Source: Mycteria americana
Lineage: Eukaryota > Chordata > Aves > Ciconiiformes > Ciconiidae
Assembly: GCF_035582795.1 (NCBI RefSeq)
Contig: NC_134367.1
Location: 116,398,062-116,462,061, forward strand
Length of the DNA: 64,000 nucleotides
Direction: 5' to 3'
Below, piece by piece: positions 1 to 11,960 of this stretch. The position numbers and the translations under genes are program-made. Position 1 is the stretch's first letter. Every line of letters starts with the position of its first letter. The notes beneath the pieces were generated by a model, which did not search any database, was not told the origin of the DNA, and worked only from the letters and a program-made list of their open reading frames with translations.

Positions 1-84
1 TCAGTAGAGGAAGAGACTTCAACCAGGTGGTGAAGTTTGAGACTGTCAACCCAAATTCTACCTCTTCGTGGTTTACAGAAACAG
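1..84 (+). CDS. MAP4K3: MAP4K3 CNH exon, partial at window edge
   Basis: The open frame runs from position 3 and reads [16 protein letters not shown] and onward to TET, with one base left over at 84 before a GTTTGT donor at 85. The window opens with TCAG, so bases 3-4 could be the splice acceptor and the exon could start at 5. The pyrimidine tract that would confirm this is outside the window. The leftover G completes an Asp codon with the first two bases of the next exon. Confidence 0.88.
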
Positions 85-3000
85 GTTTGTGTGCTGTTGT
101 AATTGCATTCAGAAATGTTCCTTGCTCTTCTATTATAGCTGAAGCACTAGAAAGGTAGTTTCCTCTGAGGAAACTAATAGTTAAATCGTTAAGGCTAAGT
201 GATCATTGTAGTTCTCAGTTTAAAGGGGTATCTGGTTGTACCTGCTTGCACATGCACTTTTTTCTGGATGTTTCTGCTTGTTGAACTGATTGGATTTCTT
301 GAGATTTTGCGTATAGCAGAGGATGGAGTTGTGGTTTCTTGCATTTCCATAAATCAGGCTGTACTTGACTATTACCGACTGTGCTGTTCTGTGCTCTACC
401 CTGGCACCATGATTTCTGTTTATTTAATAGATTTTAATAGAATTGCACTCTGAGGAGTTTCTTTCAACATCACTGTAGGTGTGGTTTGGCTCTCCTGCAA
501 TAAGCCAGTGTGGTTCGAAATGGTGTTTATCAGCTTCCTGCTGAGAGAGAGCATATTTCTATTCTTCCAATGTTTATGGAAAGTGAAAGGGATTAGGACC
601 TCTGGTAGCAGGAAACTAAGTACCTGTCTGTCACTGGGCTGGGTGCTATGAGTGAGGAGGCCACCATGTAAGCAACAGTAGAAATTCTCTATAGAAGGAA
701 ATGTGCTAAGAATTACTTTTCCAGAGTTGCAAGATTCCTCCCTAAACCTAGATACAGTAGTGAGCTGACCCCAGTCATAGCTTGCAGGTTTAGAAGCAGT
801 GAATAGCTTTGTTATTACCAGGCATAGAGCCCTTGTTGATCCACGATGAATTTATACATAGCCCTGTGCTGGCATATACATGTGTATGAGTCCGGCTGAT
901 TGTGTACCATGATATCACTAAGAAGTACAGTTTCCACTAGGAAGATGCTTGCTGACTTTCTTGCTGCTGAAAAGCATGTCAGATTTTGACGCAGTTTAAA
1001 GCATAATTACAAAAACCAAAGTGATCAGTGGATGGCCAATTAATGCACTTAACTATTTCAGAGTTAGTGCATTTTATCTTCAAACTCATAAATCTATTTC
1101 TGTAGCTGTATGACTTCAGTAGAGTCCATAAAAGTAGCACACTGAAGAGAAATTCTTTGACCCATAATGTTCTGTTGTCATTCTTCTCTCAGTAATTGTC
1201 TTCATCAGTGTGTAAATACAAGAATAGTAATCCCTTCCCAGTTCCTTTTTTATTAAATGTGGAAAATTTAACACGGCATTGTGCCTTGCAAAAATACTTC
1301 TTTAGCTTCCTTGAATCATTTGTGTTCTCCTTTTGTGTCTATGTTGTTGTTTTCTCCTATTTGTTTGACTCTAATTTAAACCCTCATGTTGTATTGGTGT
1401 TTATTCCTATCCCCTGCTGGCAGGAGAGCGATAATGCAGTAAAAGAGATTTTTCAGCATTTTTTAAATGAGGAAAGTGTGTACCATATGGTCACAAATAG
1501 CTTCATCGAATAGTAGTTTTCATTGTTTCACATTTGACTTTTTTTTAAATGTCTGATAAACATATTTTTTAAAAATTAGCTGGCAGAGACTTACTGCAGG
1601 GGGTTTCTCCCCTTGCCATCCTTCTCCTGTTAGCTTCAGCCAGTGCAATGCATGTTTCCACATCGCATAATGTGGTTGCACAGATGTGTATCCTCCAGTC
1701 CTTCTGTTGCATGCTCTCATCATGGCTATATCCACCTTTGGTTAAGATTGTGCATTAGAAATTGGTTAAGATCATAAATGTATACCTTCCAAGACAAACA
1801 GCAAAAAAGAGATGGAGGGACCATCTCAAGGAGCATGTTTCTGCCGTCATCCTTGAGGAGTGTTTTGCTTCTCAACGGGACCATGGATTTTATTATTTAA
1901 CTGAAAGCTGCTTTTGTATTTTAGGTAATATGCTCTAATTTCTCATCTCTAACAGATTTAACGAGTTTCACTTTTCTGTATGAAAGAATGCCTACAGAAT
2001 TCCTGGCAGTAATGCTGAATTAGTAAGAGCTGCTTTTTGTGTAATTTTAATGTTAACAAACAAATGGACCAAAACTACACTTCTCTTTTGAGTTGACGTG
2101 TCCACTAATCACTTGTGGGTCAGATTCCCCCTGTTTGCTGTGATGGAGACTGCTGCAGCTGTAACCCAGAAGAGAGGAAGGTAACCCTTCTTTTGAGAGT
2201 TTGGAGAAGGAAGTAATCCCCTAGTTTTGGAAGATCTGGGGATGGAAAGTCTGAAAATAGCAGCAAGAATTAAGTACTAATATTAAAGTCCCTAACAAGG
2301 TTTAGAAATAAAGGCAGAAGAAAAATGGAAGGAAACAGCATTCAGGTTTAGTGTGGACAGTCTCATGTATCTGCCTTTCTTTGCAACAACAATATTAAAT
2401 GACACCAACAGAGAATAAAGGGAGGACAATGTACATGTGAGTTTGCTTTTGTGACATGGCTCAGAAAAGGCTGCATTAAGTCCATACTTTAATATTACAG
2501 CTTCAGTTTTCCTGTCACAGTCAACATGTTGGATAAGTGGACATGCCTCTCTAAGAGAAGAGAAATGTCACTGGTAAGATGATTATATTAAGTAGATAAA
2601 AACACACTAACCCATTAAATTGTCTCAATCTCTAGAACTTCCATTTCAAATTTCATGGTAATTTATGTTATGAACTAACACTGTCATTTTTTTATAGACA
2701 CTACAGAGACAAGTGTTGTACATGTAACACAGCTGGAGAGAGATACCATTTTGGTGTGTTTGGATTGTAAGTTTTAGTATCAAATAAATATATATGTATG
2801 CATGTATGTGCATACTGCCTGTCTTCAAATTAGGTTATATATTGAAGATTAATTCTTGGTTGACATATCCTATTTATTGCCTAGGCTGCATAAAAATAGT
2901 GAATCTGCAAGGCAGGTTAAAATCCAGCCGCAAACTGTCATCAGAGCTCACGTTTGACTTTCAGATTGAATCAATAGGTAAGTTGGATTTCATTATTAAT

Positions 3001-6000
3001 ATTGAATATCTGGATAGACTAGAAAGCTGGGCAATCACCAACCGTATGAAATTTAACAAGAGCAAGTGCCAGATTCTGCACCTGGGATGAGGTAATCCTG
3101 GTTATACATATAAATTGGAGGACAAGAGGCTGGAGAAGCAGCCCCATGGAAAGGGACCTGGGGGTTTGGGTTGATGATAAGCCAAATATGACTAAACAGT
3201 GTGCCCTGGCAGCCAAAAGGGCCAACCATGCCCTGGGGTGCATCAAGCACAGCATAGCTAGCCAGTCAAGGGAGGTGATTGTCCCATTCTTCACTGCAGT
3301 GGTGCAGCCCCACCTCAAGTACTGTGTGCAGTTTTGGGTGTCTCAATATAAGAAGGACATCAAAGTATTTGAGTGTGTCCAGAGGAAGGCGACCAAGATG
3401 GTGAAAGGCCTCGAGGGCAAGACTTACAAGGAGCAGCTGAGGTCACTTGGTTTGTTCAGCTTGGAGAAGAGAAGGCTGAGGGGTGACCTCATCACAGCCT
3501 ACAACTTCCTCAAGGGGGGCAGCAGATGGGGAGGTGCTGATCTCCTCTGTCTGGTGACCAGTGATAGGACACGTGGAAATGGTATGAAGCTGCGTCAGGG
3601 GAAGTTCAGATTGGACATTAGGAAAAGGTTCTTCACTCAGAGGGTACTCAGTCACTGGAACAGGGTCTCCACAGAAGTGGTCATGGCACCAAGCCTGTCA
3701 GAGTTCAAGGAGCATCTGGACAACGCTCTTAGTCATATGGTTTAGTTTTAGGTAGTCCTGTGAGGAGCAGGGAGTTGGACTCGGTGATCCTTATGGGTCC
3801 CTTCCAACTTGAGATATTCTATGATTAACTTGTTTACTGTTACAGTACAGAATTAGAGATGCTAACTGTCAAGTCTTTGGCATTTGAAACACTCACGCAT
3901 TTCAGTTTTGTGTGAGAAGGCTCAGTGAAAGGTTCAGCACGCTATGTAACGTGTTTCCCTAGGAGCAATTGGAATGGAGTAATAACCCTGGAGTCTTCCC
4001 TGATTAGGCTAAATGTCTTGGGAATATGATGGAGACCTTCAGCCTCTAAAGCAATACCTTAACACAGCCTATGTAAACTCTGTGAATTGCTCATGGCTAA
4101 CTCATTCTGCATGTGCGTTCACTCAGTGCATTTTTATAAAGCAGCTCAAAGACTAAATTATATGGTATGTCACACTTTACGTAAATTTTGCTTTCTTGTG
4201 AAGAATCTGAATGAATTAGATTTGTGAAACAGAAAGACAGAATACATTTATTTTGACAATTCTCCAGTGGTTACATACCTGGATTGCATCACATGCTTTT
4301 GAAAGAGGGATGAGGAAGGATGTGTGCACAGATGGAGGGTAGCACCAGAAGAGGAGGAACAGTGGTAACACAAATAATGAGTTGGAGGGAATTTACTTCT
4401 GAGGAGAAGCTTTAAAGTTTCAGGCACTTCAAACATAATGTCCCACAGAGAAGAGGACAAAAAAACCACTGCAATGGAAAACATTGCTTTTATGGCTCCT
4501 GTTGGTTAGGAATGGGGGGGGGAAGGAAGGAGTACTACACATACTTGAAGCTGCTCACTGTCGGACCTCTGCACATGCTGTAGTCCTCTCTCTGCTCGTC
4601 ACAAACGAGCTACCAGTGTCCTCTTCTGGCCTGATAGTGTCTCCAAAGAGCTCTGCTCTCTTTTCTGCATACCTGCCCAGAGGCAGGATGCTGGATGCAG
4701 GTGGTACAGATTCTTCCTGGGGACCTGCGCACTTGCCCTCTCTTTGAGGAAGGCCCTAGACCCATTTCCTTTCACAGGGTTCAAATGCAGGTGTCTGTCA
4801 CTACATTTGTGACAAGGGGAAGGGCTGAGAGGTAGAGGGCTCTGTAAAGCTTTGTGTTGCTATTACAGAAGGACCATATTAGCCAATAGTTGCTGGGAAG
4901 GTGAGAAATGTCACTGCAGTATCCCTGTAACTTTTCTGCTAAAATTCAATATATATTTTTTGCTAGTATTAGAATGAGGAGGGGTTTCCTATTCAAAGAA
5001 AAGGACATGTTTAGGACTGGACAGAAGGACAGTTTCGGAACTTTTTCTGGTTGGGTGGGAGTATTTTTAAACCCTGCTCATTAAACAAAAAATAAATATA
5101 CAAATGCAGCTACTTTTGAGGCAGGTTCAGCAATTCCTGTGAGACATTTTGCAGTCTGTGTGGGTGAACGTGATACATGCACAAATTTCAAAACTGCAGT
5201 CATATGCTTTTGGCCTTAAAAGCACGAGTTGATATTATGCCTCAAAACTGATTCCAGTGTTCTTTGTTACCAGTCTGTCTACAAGACAGCGTGTTAGCAT
5301 TCTGGAAACATGGCATGCAAGGAAGGAGTTTTAGATCAAATGAGGTGAGTACTGCATTTTGCTTCAAATTCTAGCTTCTAATATAAGCCAAGTAGAGGAT
5401 AAATGCATAATACTGTGGTCTTAAAAAGAGTCAAACATTTCAGTAATTTCCTAGATTAGACCTGGAAGCTGGAGTCTCATTCTAAGCATGTTTCATAAGA
5501 TACAAATTAGTGAAGCTATACAAGAGCCCTTGTCAAGTCTAACAAGGCAGAAAGCAACAAGAGACTGGGCCATGATGCCATTGAAAATATCCAAGCCTAA
5601 TTCTTGGTAATGTTAATCTTCTTCACCTTAAATTGCTTTGAAGACCAGTGTCAGTCCCTTAGCCTCTCGCACGTGAATACCAAAATTTGGGCTTTGCCAG
5701 TGTTTGCACACTCCACTGCTGAGCTTTAGCTTTTGGTCACAGTGTCGAATGAGTTGTCTGTTGTTTTTTAGTCTCTTCCATGTTCCCTTGGCTTATGAGT
5801 ACTTTGAAGATTTTAGTGCCCAGTTTTCACAAGAAGTATTTTCCATTCTCAGGAGAAAAATGTCAGATTGACCTAAAGTTTTTTTCTAAAATTTCTGTCT
5901 AATCCCTTTTTTCAGCCAGTTTGATGTGATTTTTAGACATTGTTAAACCGTTATAAGTACCTTCACAACTCCTTTTTTTCTTGCTGCAAACCATGTGCAT

Positions 6001-9000
6001 CTGTGTGCTACTGGAAATGCTGTGCTTCGTAGGATTTTAATGAGTCTTTTCATTTGGTTATTAAAGAATGTTTACAAACTTCACCAGTTGTTTCATCAGT
6101 GTCGCATTGGCTGAGAAATTGAGCTCATTATGACTACTTGTATTGTAAGGTACACGTACAGTCACACCATGCCAAGCTTAGATATTCCACATTGTTACAC
6201 AACTACATTTATTTGCACAAAGCCACAGCTGACCTAATCTGTGCTGACAGTAAGCCTGCACTTTGTGGGAAGTTGGACCAAAGGCTAGAGTCGGACTACT
6301 TCTTATTTTCAAGTCTGCAAATGGTTCTTGTGGCACTTGTGTATGTTTGATCCCCAGGCATGATTGTCCTTCTCCCAAGAACTCATAATGGTGAACTGCA
6401 GCACCCTGCTGTTAGCACAGACCATGAGGAGGAGATGCTGCTGCTAGGCACTTCTCTGACTCCAGACTCCTGCTAGCAGCATTCTGCAGGACTCAGTGGA
6501 TTACTCCACCCATTGGGACTCAGTAGCTCTCATCCAGTTGTTAGAGGACATGCCCCAGTGTGCTGCAGTGCAAGTGGATGCTTTATATTGTTTATGTAAA
6601 GCATAAGGAACACTGTCTTCTTGCTTTGTTATTGTCAAGCCAAAACCAGCACCTAAATGAAGAACAGAAGGCAGAACTGAGCTTTTGTCAGAAAGCAAGC
6701 CACCCAAAACTTTTTCTCTGTAGAACATATCTAGGGTAAGCTCTCAGGCCTTTTTAAATTCCTTATCTCTCCTGGCTGTCCTACTAACCACAGCTATTAA
6801 AAAAAAAAAACACCTCATTTTCATCTGTAATATGAAAAGCCTGCATTACCAGACTCAGATCTTGACCATACCCATTACTTTTGGGGAATTTTATACTATG
6901 TAGTATGTAGGAAGCCGTTACATGGGATGAAAACCTGACCAACCTAACTTTGCAGCACATTTGTCTTTGAAGACATTATTAGTTCAGATTCCCTAATCTA
7001 ATATCAGTTGGTCTAATTGGGGATGATTTGAGCTGCTTGCAAAGTTATTTCCTTCCACAACCATGACCTTCCACAGTGGTTTGATTGGGTGGGAAGAATG
7101 AAACAGGGAACTGTGTGAATTCTGAGACAAGACGCTGAAAATTTAGGCCAAGATTGTGCAGACTCAGCCCCACAAGAAGCAGGAAGTAATTTTCTTAACA
7201 AAGTGGGGAACTTCGTTGTTGTGAATTAAAATTCTCTTGCAAGTTCTCTGTGCCAGAAGTGAATTCACTAAGTCAGCTAACGCTACTAGGATCTGGGAAG
7301 GAGAGAAGAATCTCTTCTTTCCTCAAGAATGTGAAATGTGGCTGTGTAGAAGAGGACCTTTGTAAACAGTGCTGCCCGTTCACGGTGTGACTTGATATCC
7401 TTTGGAGTATGCAGTGGGCTTCGGTTGACGTTATTGATTAACATGATGTTTTCTTTGGTGCTTTGGTATTCGTGTGATCATAAAGATGTATCGCACAAGT
7501 ACAATTCACCCGCAGTAAACAAAGCTCTATTGCACTAGTCTGCAATGTGAAAATACCATGTTTTCTTTTCACAATGGTATAAGTACCACAAATTAGATTT
7601 TCTCTGTTAAGGTTTTCAGCATATGAACTTACTGCATCATTACTATGATTCAGAATTTCAACAAAATGCATTTTATATGTGATTTACCTGACCTGTTTTG
7701 GATATCTACTCTAGAGTGAGACAAATTGCACCCTACAGCTACCTATTTCAGTCATGGCTATAAAGAGAATTGCACTGGTAGCTTGGATGCTGTGCAGTGC
7801 TGACCCCTGCTGTTGCACTTGCAGTTGCTACCAAAGGAATTCACATAATGTGGCAGGAACTACAGAAAACTTTTAGATCTCATTTAGAAGTGACAGTTGC
7901 ATTAAATTCTCTAGCTGATTTAAATCAGCAGTAAACTGGTAACATCAGTCATAGTCAATTCTTTTCTCTAGGTTGATGTTAAAATAAAAACACTTGTGCA
8001 CTTAACATGTAAACACTCATTTTTATTGTCTAGATCACACAAGAAATTTCAGATAATACGAGGATATTCAGGCTTCTGGGATCTGACAGGTATGAAGAGA
8101 AGTGAACATAGCATGCTAAAATAGAATAATGTGTGTTGCTCCTACCTTGTAAAAGTTCTTTTTGCTTGTTTCTTGTGATTCCTTTTTTAGCCGTCTTACT
8201 CATTCCTTTGTGTACATGTCTACCTTTCAGCCCTTCAAGTTTACTTCTTTTTCTGGAGGGGAAAAAAAAAAAATTCTGCTAGCAAGCTCCTATTTCGCTG
8301 TAGTCACAATCTCCAGGAGTGTCTTCCTTTTCATGCTGTAATTCTTTTGTTTAACTTGGTGAAATCTTTACTTTCAGATGCTCTGCTGCAGTAGCTCATC
8401 AAGATCTACTTCTTGAGACAAATGCAAAAAATACTTTAAAATTTAAATATCTCACTTTTATCCCCAGAAAGGAACTCTACCAGTTGTCCTCCCAGCATGA
8501 CAGCTCAGGTCTTGTAAGAGCTCTTGATAATTCCCAGCATAGCTGTTCTTTGGCATCTGCTTTGCAGGACACTAACACTGTGTCTGTCTGACCCATCAGA
8601 TACCAGCTTGCTGAGTCAGTAACTGCTATTTTAGGAGTGTCACTGACTTCCTCAACTTTCTCTGCCCTGCTGTTGAACTTTGTACTTCTGTAACAGCCAC
8701 AAAAACAGCAGATGTTTTGTCTTCTGGGGAGTGCATGCTGATGTGACGGTTTCACCAGTAATGTATTCATATGAAGTGCAAAGATAGGCTTTAATTTTTC
8801 TTTTGAGAATTGCCTCTGTCTTATGCCACTCGCAGTAAACTCACTCTCTTGTGGCATCTTAGAACTACCAAAAAAGCTTCACATCAACCAAAGGCTTTCC
8901 CCATATTCTGCTGCTCCAAGCTTGATGCACAGCCCTGTAATTACCCATAACATCAACAGCAGTGAATGGTGCTGTGGCTTTATCAGCTAGCTACCAGCAA

Positions 9001-10650
9001 TTTTTGCTGGCTGGTGGTTGAGGATTCTGCCTTACATGCAATACCTGATAGCTTTTTGGTAATGGGTAGTTGTAAGTAATACCCATCTCTGACCTGAGGG
9101 TTTTACTCTTTCTGTTCCAGTGAGGTGTGCGTAGAGCTCAGCTTTATTACGTCATTTCTCTCAGTTGTTGAGAGACAACACAGCTCAATTTAAAAATGAG
9201 TCTTGACTTCACAATGGAGCATGACATTGCAAATCATTGCCTTGGAAAAATAATGTCCTCTTCCCCAAATACAGTTCTATCTATTTCTAGCTTGCACTAA
9301 TAGTCTCCCAACTCTGAGACAATCCTTAAAGACTTTGCACTGCAATAAACATGAATTCCAATTTCTTCAGATACCATTTTGCTTGCAGCTCTGTCATATT
9401 TTGTGCTTGAGCTGTGAACCCTTTTTCCAGTAACACATGTCATTTCCTAGGCAGTTCATAGGAACTGGGGTTCTGAGAAGCCAAAAAAATGACATCAGTC
9501 TGATAAGAGCTTGTGTGCTGCTTGCTCCTGGTGAGCAGGGAATGCCTCATGGCATGAGGTGTCACTCCCTTTGTGGAGCACATTGAGCAGAGGGTAGGTT
9601 TTCTGAGCGATAGTTTTGAAGCAAGCAAGCAACCTCTCCTTGGGTGAATGCACAATAGATGGATTTGAATTTCCCACAATCTACCTTCACTTCAGGGTGT
9701 TTGTGGAGGAGAATTCAATCATGAACATCTTGGTCCATTTAGCAGTCTTAGCACTTCTTGCCTGATTAAAAAATTTCAGCTACTTTATGAAACAGAATTG
9801 TGACTGCTAATTTCTCTCCTTTGAAGGGAAAGGTCTGATCTAGGACATCACTTATGGTCTTTGCAGTTGTAGTGTAGGTCCAGCTAACCCAGTCTCCTGT
9901 CTGCAATGCTGGCCAAAAGTGGGTGGCAAGAAAAGAGTAAGAGAGAAGATTCTGTACATAGCAGTCCTTTCCTTGAGGACTCTCTCAGCCTGCAAGTCTT
10001 TGTCTCTGGGACTTTCAGAGCTGGAGGAAGTTTCTGTGGATTTAGGTTACATGGGCTCAGGGAAAGACTGGAAATGCTCAAAGAAGAGTCAGCTTTGGTC
10101 ATCTGTCATGTCCAATGGCAAAGGGCAGACTAATGACTTCCAGAACTGGCATCTGATCAATGGGTTAGCTTTGCAAAGCTCTGGGGAAGCACAAGCCCAG
10201 GCAGTATGGGAGTGATGGACCCTCTTCAGAAGCCCCCACTGGAAGGATGAGAGGCAATAGGCATACACTGCAGCAAGGGAAATTACAGCTGGATAAAAGA
10301 GGGCAAAATGTCATGGTGAGGGTGACTAAACACTGCAGCCCAGAGAGGCTGTGGGAGATCCTTGGAGACCTTGCCTAGACAAGACCCTGAGCTAGCTTTG
10401 AGGTTGGCCTTGCTTTGAGCAGCTTTTGGACTAGAGGTGTTCAGGGAAAGAGAAATGACCACTGGTCAAATGGATCCTGGGAAAGAATATTTACAGTTAT
10501 ATGCAGGGATGTTTTTAAATGAAGGCTTACTTGACATTGTGGCTTTTTTATTTTCATTTTAGGGTCGTGGTGCTGGAGAGTAGGCCGACAGATAACCCAA
10601 CAGCCAACAGCAATTTATATATCCTGGCAGGGCATGAGAACAGTTACTGA
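1..10650 (+). CDS. MAP4K3: MAP4K3 (GLK) 3' coding part, six exons, partial
   Basis: This is the C-terminal end of mitogen-activated protein kinase kinase kinase kinase 3, a cytoplasmic GCK-family Ser/Thr kinase that acts on JNK signalling, amino-acid sensing by mTORC1 and T-cell receptor signalling. The kinase domain is upstream of the window. Exons at 1-84, 2698-2766, 2885-2977, 5274-5344, 8034-8089 and 10563-10650 join in frame to about 152 codons, all within the citron-homology (CNH) domain. Diagnostic stretches are [55 protein letters not shown] and the terminal [12 protein letters not shown]. The paralogue MAP4K5 differs clearly in the third and last of these, from recalled family sequence. 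All internal junctions are GT-AG and no frame break is seen. Adjacency to SOS1 supports MAP4K3, because MAP4K5 pairs with SOS2. Confidence 0.93.
85..2697 (+). other. MAP4K3 intron, no recognised gene
   Basis: AT-rich intronic sequence between two CNH exons, ending in a T-rich tract and TAG acceptor. The open frames in it are short, lack family similarity I recognise, and are not bounded by convincing splice sites. No repeat family is evident. Confidence 0.75.
2698..2766 (+). CDS. MAP4K3: MAP4K3 CNH exon
   Basis: A 69-nt exon with a TTTTTTTATAG acceptor and a perfect GTAAGT donor. It completes Asp with the upstream G, then reads [15 protein letters not shown], a strand-rich part of the CNH beta-propeller. 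The leftover T joins GC of the following exon to make Cys. The next intron is only 118 bp. Confidence 0.94.
2885..2977 (+). CDS. MAP4K3: MAP4K3 CNH exon (diagnostic segment)
   Basis: A 93-nt exon after a CCTAG acceptor, ending in a GTAAGT donor at 2978. The translation [18 protein letters not shown] followed by [13 protein letters not shown] is the segment that best separates MAP4K3 from MAP4K5. One base (G) is carried over to the next exon. A CR1 retroelement begins within roughly 10-30 bp of this donor, and the exon frame stays open into it until a TGA at 3088-3090. Confidence 0.95.
2984..3827 (+). repeat. CR1 LINE, 5'-truncated 3' end
   Basis: A chicken-repeat-1 non-LTR retrotransposon fragment in sense orientation inside a MAP4K3 intron. 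The sequence is the C-terminal part of the CR1 ORF2 reverse transcriptase. A relic frame at 3146-3745 is open for 199 codons and contains [20 protein letters not shown] and [19 protein letters not shown], typical of CR1. The 3' end shows the CR1 tail (GGGTCCCTTCCAACTTGA) and a single ATTCTATGATT motif near 3817-3827. Clear CR1 similarity begins near 3009; the true left edge may lie anywhere from about 2984. The copy lacks the endonuclease and most of the reverse transcriptase, so it cannot move by itself. Confidence 0.92.
3828..5273 (+). other. MAP4K3 intron remainder, no recognised gene
   Basis: Intronic sequence right of the CR1 copy. A G-rich run lies near 4513-4522. The frames at 4248-4784 are short and show no family similarity I recognise. 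The interval ends in TCTTTGTTACCAG, the acceptor for the next exon. Confidence 0.7.
5274..5344 (+). CDS. MAP4K3: MAP4K3 CNH exon
   Basis: A 71-nt exon with a TTACCAG acceptor and GTGAGT donor. It completes Val with the upstream G, then reads [23 protein letters not shown], the conserved late CNH motif containing FWKHGM. The exon ends on a codon boundary. Confidence 0.95.
5345..8033 (+). other. MAP4K3 intron, no recognised gene
   Basis: About 2.7 kb of AT-rich intron with a short A run near 6799. Open frames on both strands are short and unremarkable. It ends in a TTTTTATTGTCTAG acceptor. Confidence 0.75.
8034..8089 (+). CDS. MAP4K3: MAP4K3 CNH exon
   Basis: A 56-nt exon reading [18 protein letters not shown], with AG left over before a GTATGA donor. 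The leftover bases form Arg with the first base of the terminal exon. The motif TRIFRLLG is shared by MAP4K3 and MAP4K5 C-termini, so this exon alone is not paralogue-diagnostic. Confidence 0.95.
8090..10562 (+). other. MAP4K3 last intron
   Basis: About 2.5 kb intron. Its 3' part carries a degraded CR1 tail (separate entry) ending about 110 bp before the terminal-exon acceptor TTTTCATTTTAG. Around 9,880-9,930 the wording resembles a second diverged repeat, but I cannot classify it. No coding exon is supported. Confidence 0.7.
10195..10450 (+). repeat. CR1 LINE 3' fragment, degraded
   Basis: Matches the CR1 3' region in sense orientation. In order there is AAGGATGAGAGGCAATAGGC, then ACTGCAGC, GGATAAAAG, GAGGGTGACTAAACACTG, GCCCAGAGAGGCTGTGG, a GACCCTGAGCTAG-like block and TTTTGGACTAGAGGTG. 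Deletions and substitutions show it is old. The final ATTCTATG tail is not preserved. Confidence 0.82.
10563..10650 (+). CDS. MAP4K3: MAP4K3 terminal coding exon
   Basis: This exon starts after TTTTAG, completes Arg, and reads [20 protein letters not shown], then LAGHENSY and TGA at 10648-10650. The ending LAGHENSY is the MAP4K3 C-terminus; MAP4K5 ends differently. The frame stays intact across all six exons seen. Confidence 0.96.
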
Positions 10651-11112
10651 GAACAGCAGATGGCAGGTGGCTCACCGTGACAAGAGAACACTCCTGCTGC
10701 AGCAGCATTCATGGCTGGCTGAAATTGCACAAAAGCTGCAGTAACCCAACTTCAGTTACTTTATAATTTATTCTGGCATGAGAGGAAGATGAGAATTGTT
10801 TGTGGTATGGACACATAAGCATTATGATACCACAGAAGTGCTTAATTTACTGTTATGTAATCTTTGTACATATGCAGTATTTTTCAGTGAAACTTATTGC
10901 TGAAGACCTACACTGACTTTCTGTAGATAGTGGTCTTGTTCAGTACAAGTGTCTTACCTGTACAGCTGTAAAAGTCACTGAGGATGCAAAAATGAAATTG
11001 GGGTACTATTTTAAGGACTTCTCATGTGTTTATTATGAAGTGGGATGCTAGCAACAAATATAGTACATTTAACAACACTATTGTATTTTATTATATGTAA
11101 TTTACTAATACA

Positions 11113-11118
11113 AATAAA
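11113..11118 (+). promoter_or_regulatory. Internal AATAAA, possible proximal poly(A) signal
   Basis: An AATAAA hexamer about 465 nt after the MAP4K3 stop. Use of this site would give a short 3' UTR that keeps the first Pumilio-like motif and drops the second. Only the hexamer is seen; usage is unknown. Confidence 0.45.
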
Positions 11119-11937
11119 TCTTAACTTTTAGAAATTGTAACCAAGGCTGTAATCAGATTACAATCTTGTTTTAATTTTGATGCAACACACTGGTGTTCAT
11201 GTTTGCACAATGTATTGAGATGTGATGTATTTAGTCACAAAGGTAAGCTGTGACTTTGTGGATATGACTTGGGCTTAAAAGTTCCTTTTTTTTTAGTTTA
11301 TTTGGGTGGTTTTCTTTGTGAAACAAACCAGTTAAACACCTGTGGTTTTATATTTAATTAAAACTCTCCTTATGATTACTTCTCTATGCTTGAAAACAAT
11401 ATTTTCTGGATACGTGTCAGTCCCAGACTAGTGGTACCTGGCTCTAACACTGCAATAGGTGTTTGAATTATTAATGTATACAATGATAAAAATGAGTATT
11501 ACTGTTCGTCTTACTAGATAGTTTCACATCACAATGAAAAGGAGCAACATTCCACATTGTGGAAATGGCTCAAAGATGTTGCCATTTTTACTTTTTTTGG
11601 CCTTATAACCATTTTCACACTTTTCTTGATTTAAGATGTTAACACATGGCCAAAATAATTTAGTTACTACCTCATTCAAGCAATACAATGGTTACTACAT
11701 ATTACAGGAAATTAGTTTTGGTCAGAAGTATTTTTGATTGCTATTTTCCAATGGAGTATGTAAATGCCAAGTTTTAGCAAAATGCACACATTTGACTCCT
11801 TTTTTTTGTATATGTTCTTTATATTTTATTGTGATAATATACACTGAAACCAAACTAAATTTGAAGTGATTTATGGCCTGCATTATTGTTGTGATTGGTA
11901 ATGCTTTGAAATATGTTCCCTAATGTATATAATGTAA

Positions 11938-11943
11938 AATAAA
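11938..11943 (+). promoter_or_regulatory. MAP4K3: Distal poly(A) signal of MAP4K3
   Basis: AATAAA followed by a T-rich and GT-rich downstream stretch (CTTTTTTAACATGTTGTTGT), as expected of a functional cleavage and polyadenylation signal. The sequence after it loses the AT-rich UTR character. Confidence 0.8.
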
Positions 11944-11960
11944 CTTTTTTAACATGTTGT

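Larger units (their letters stand above)
10651..11960 (+). other. MAP4K3: MAP4K3 3' UTR
   Basis: Continuous AT-rich sequence after the stop codon with no splice signals of note, ending about 17-20 nt beyond a canonical AATAAA. The cleavage point is inferred from the signal. Two TGTANATA motifs, the Pumilio-binding consensus, occur at 10865-10872 and 11924-11931. Confidence 0.8.

Noticed and set aside
3146..3745. 199-codon frame as a host gene
   Set aside because: It is the C-terminal part of CR1 ORF2 within a truncated LINE, not a cellular gene.
1..10650. MAP4K5 instead of MAP4K3
   Set aside because: The segment after KIVNL and the LAGHENSY C-terminus fit MAP4K3. The neighbour is SOS1, not SOS2.
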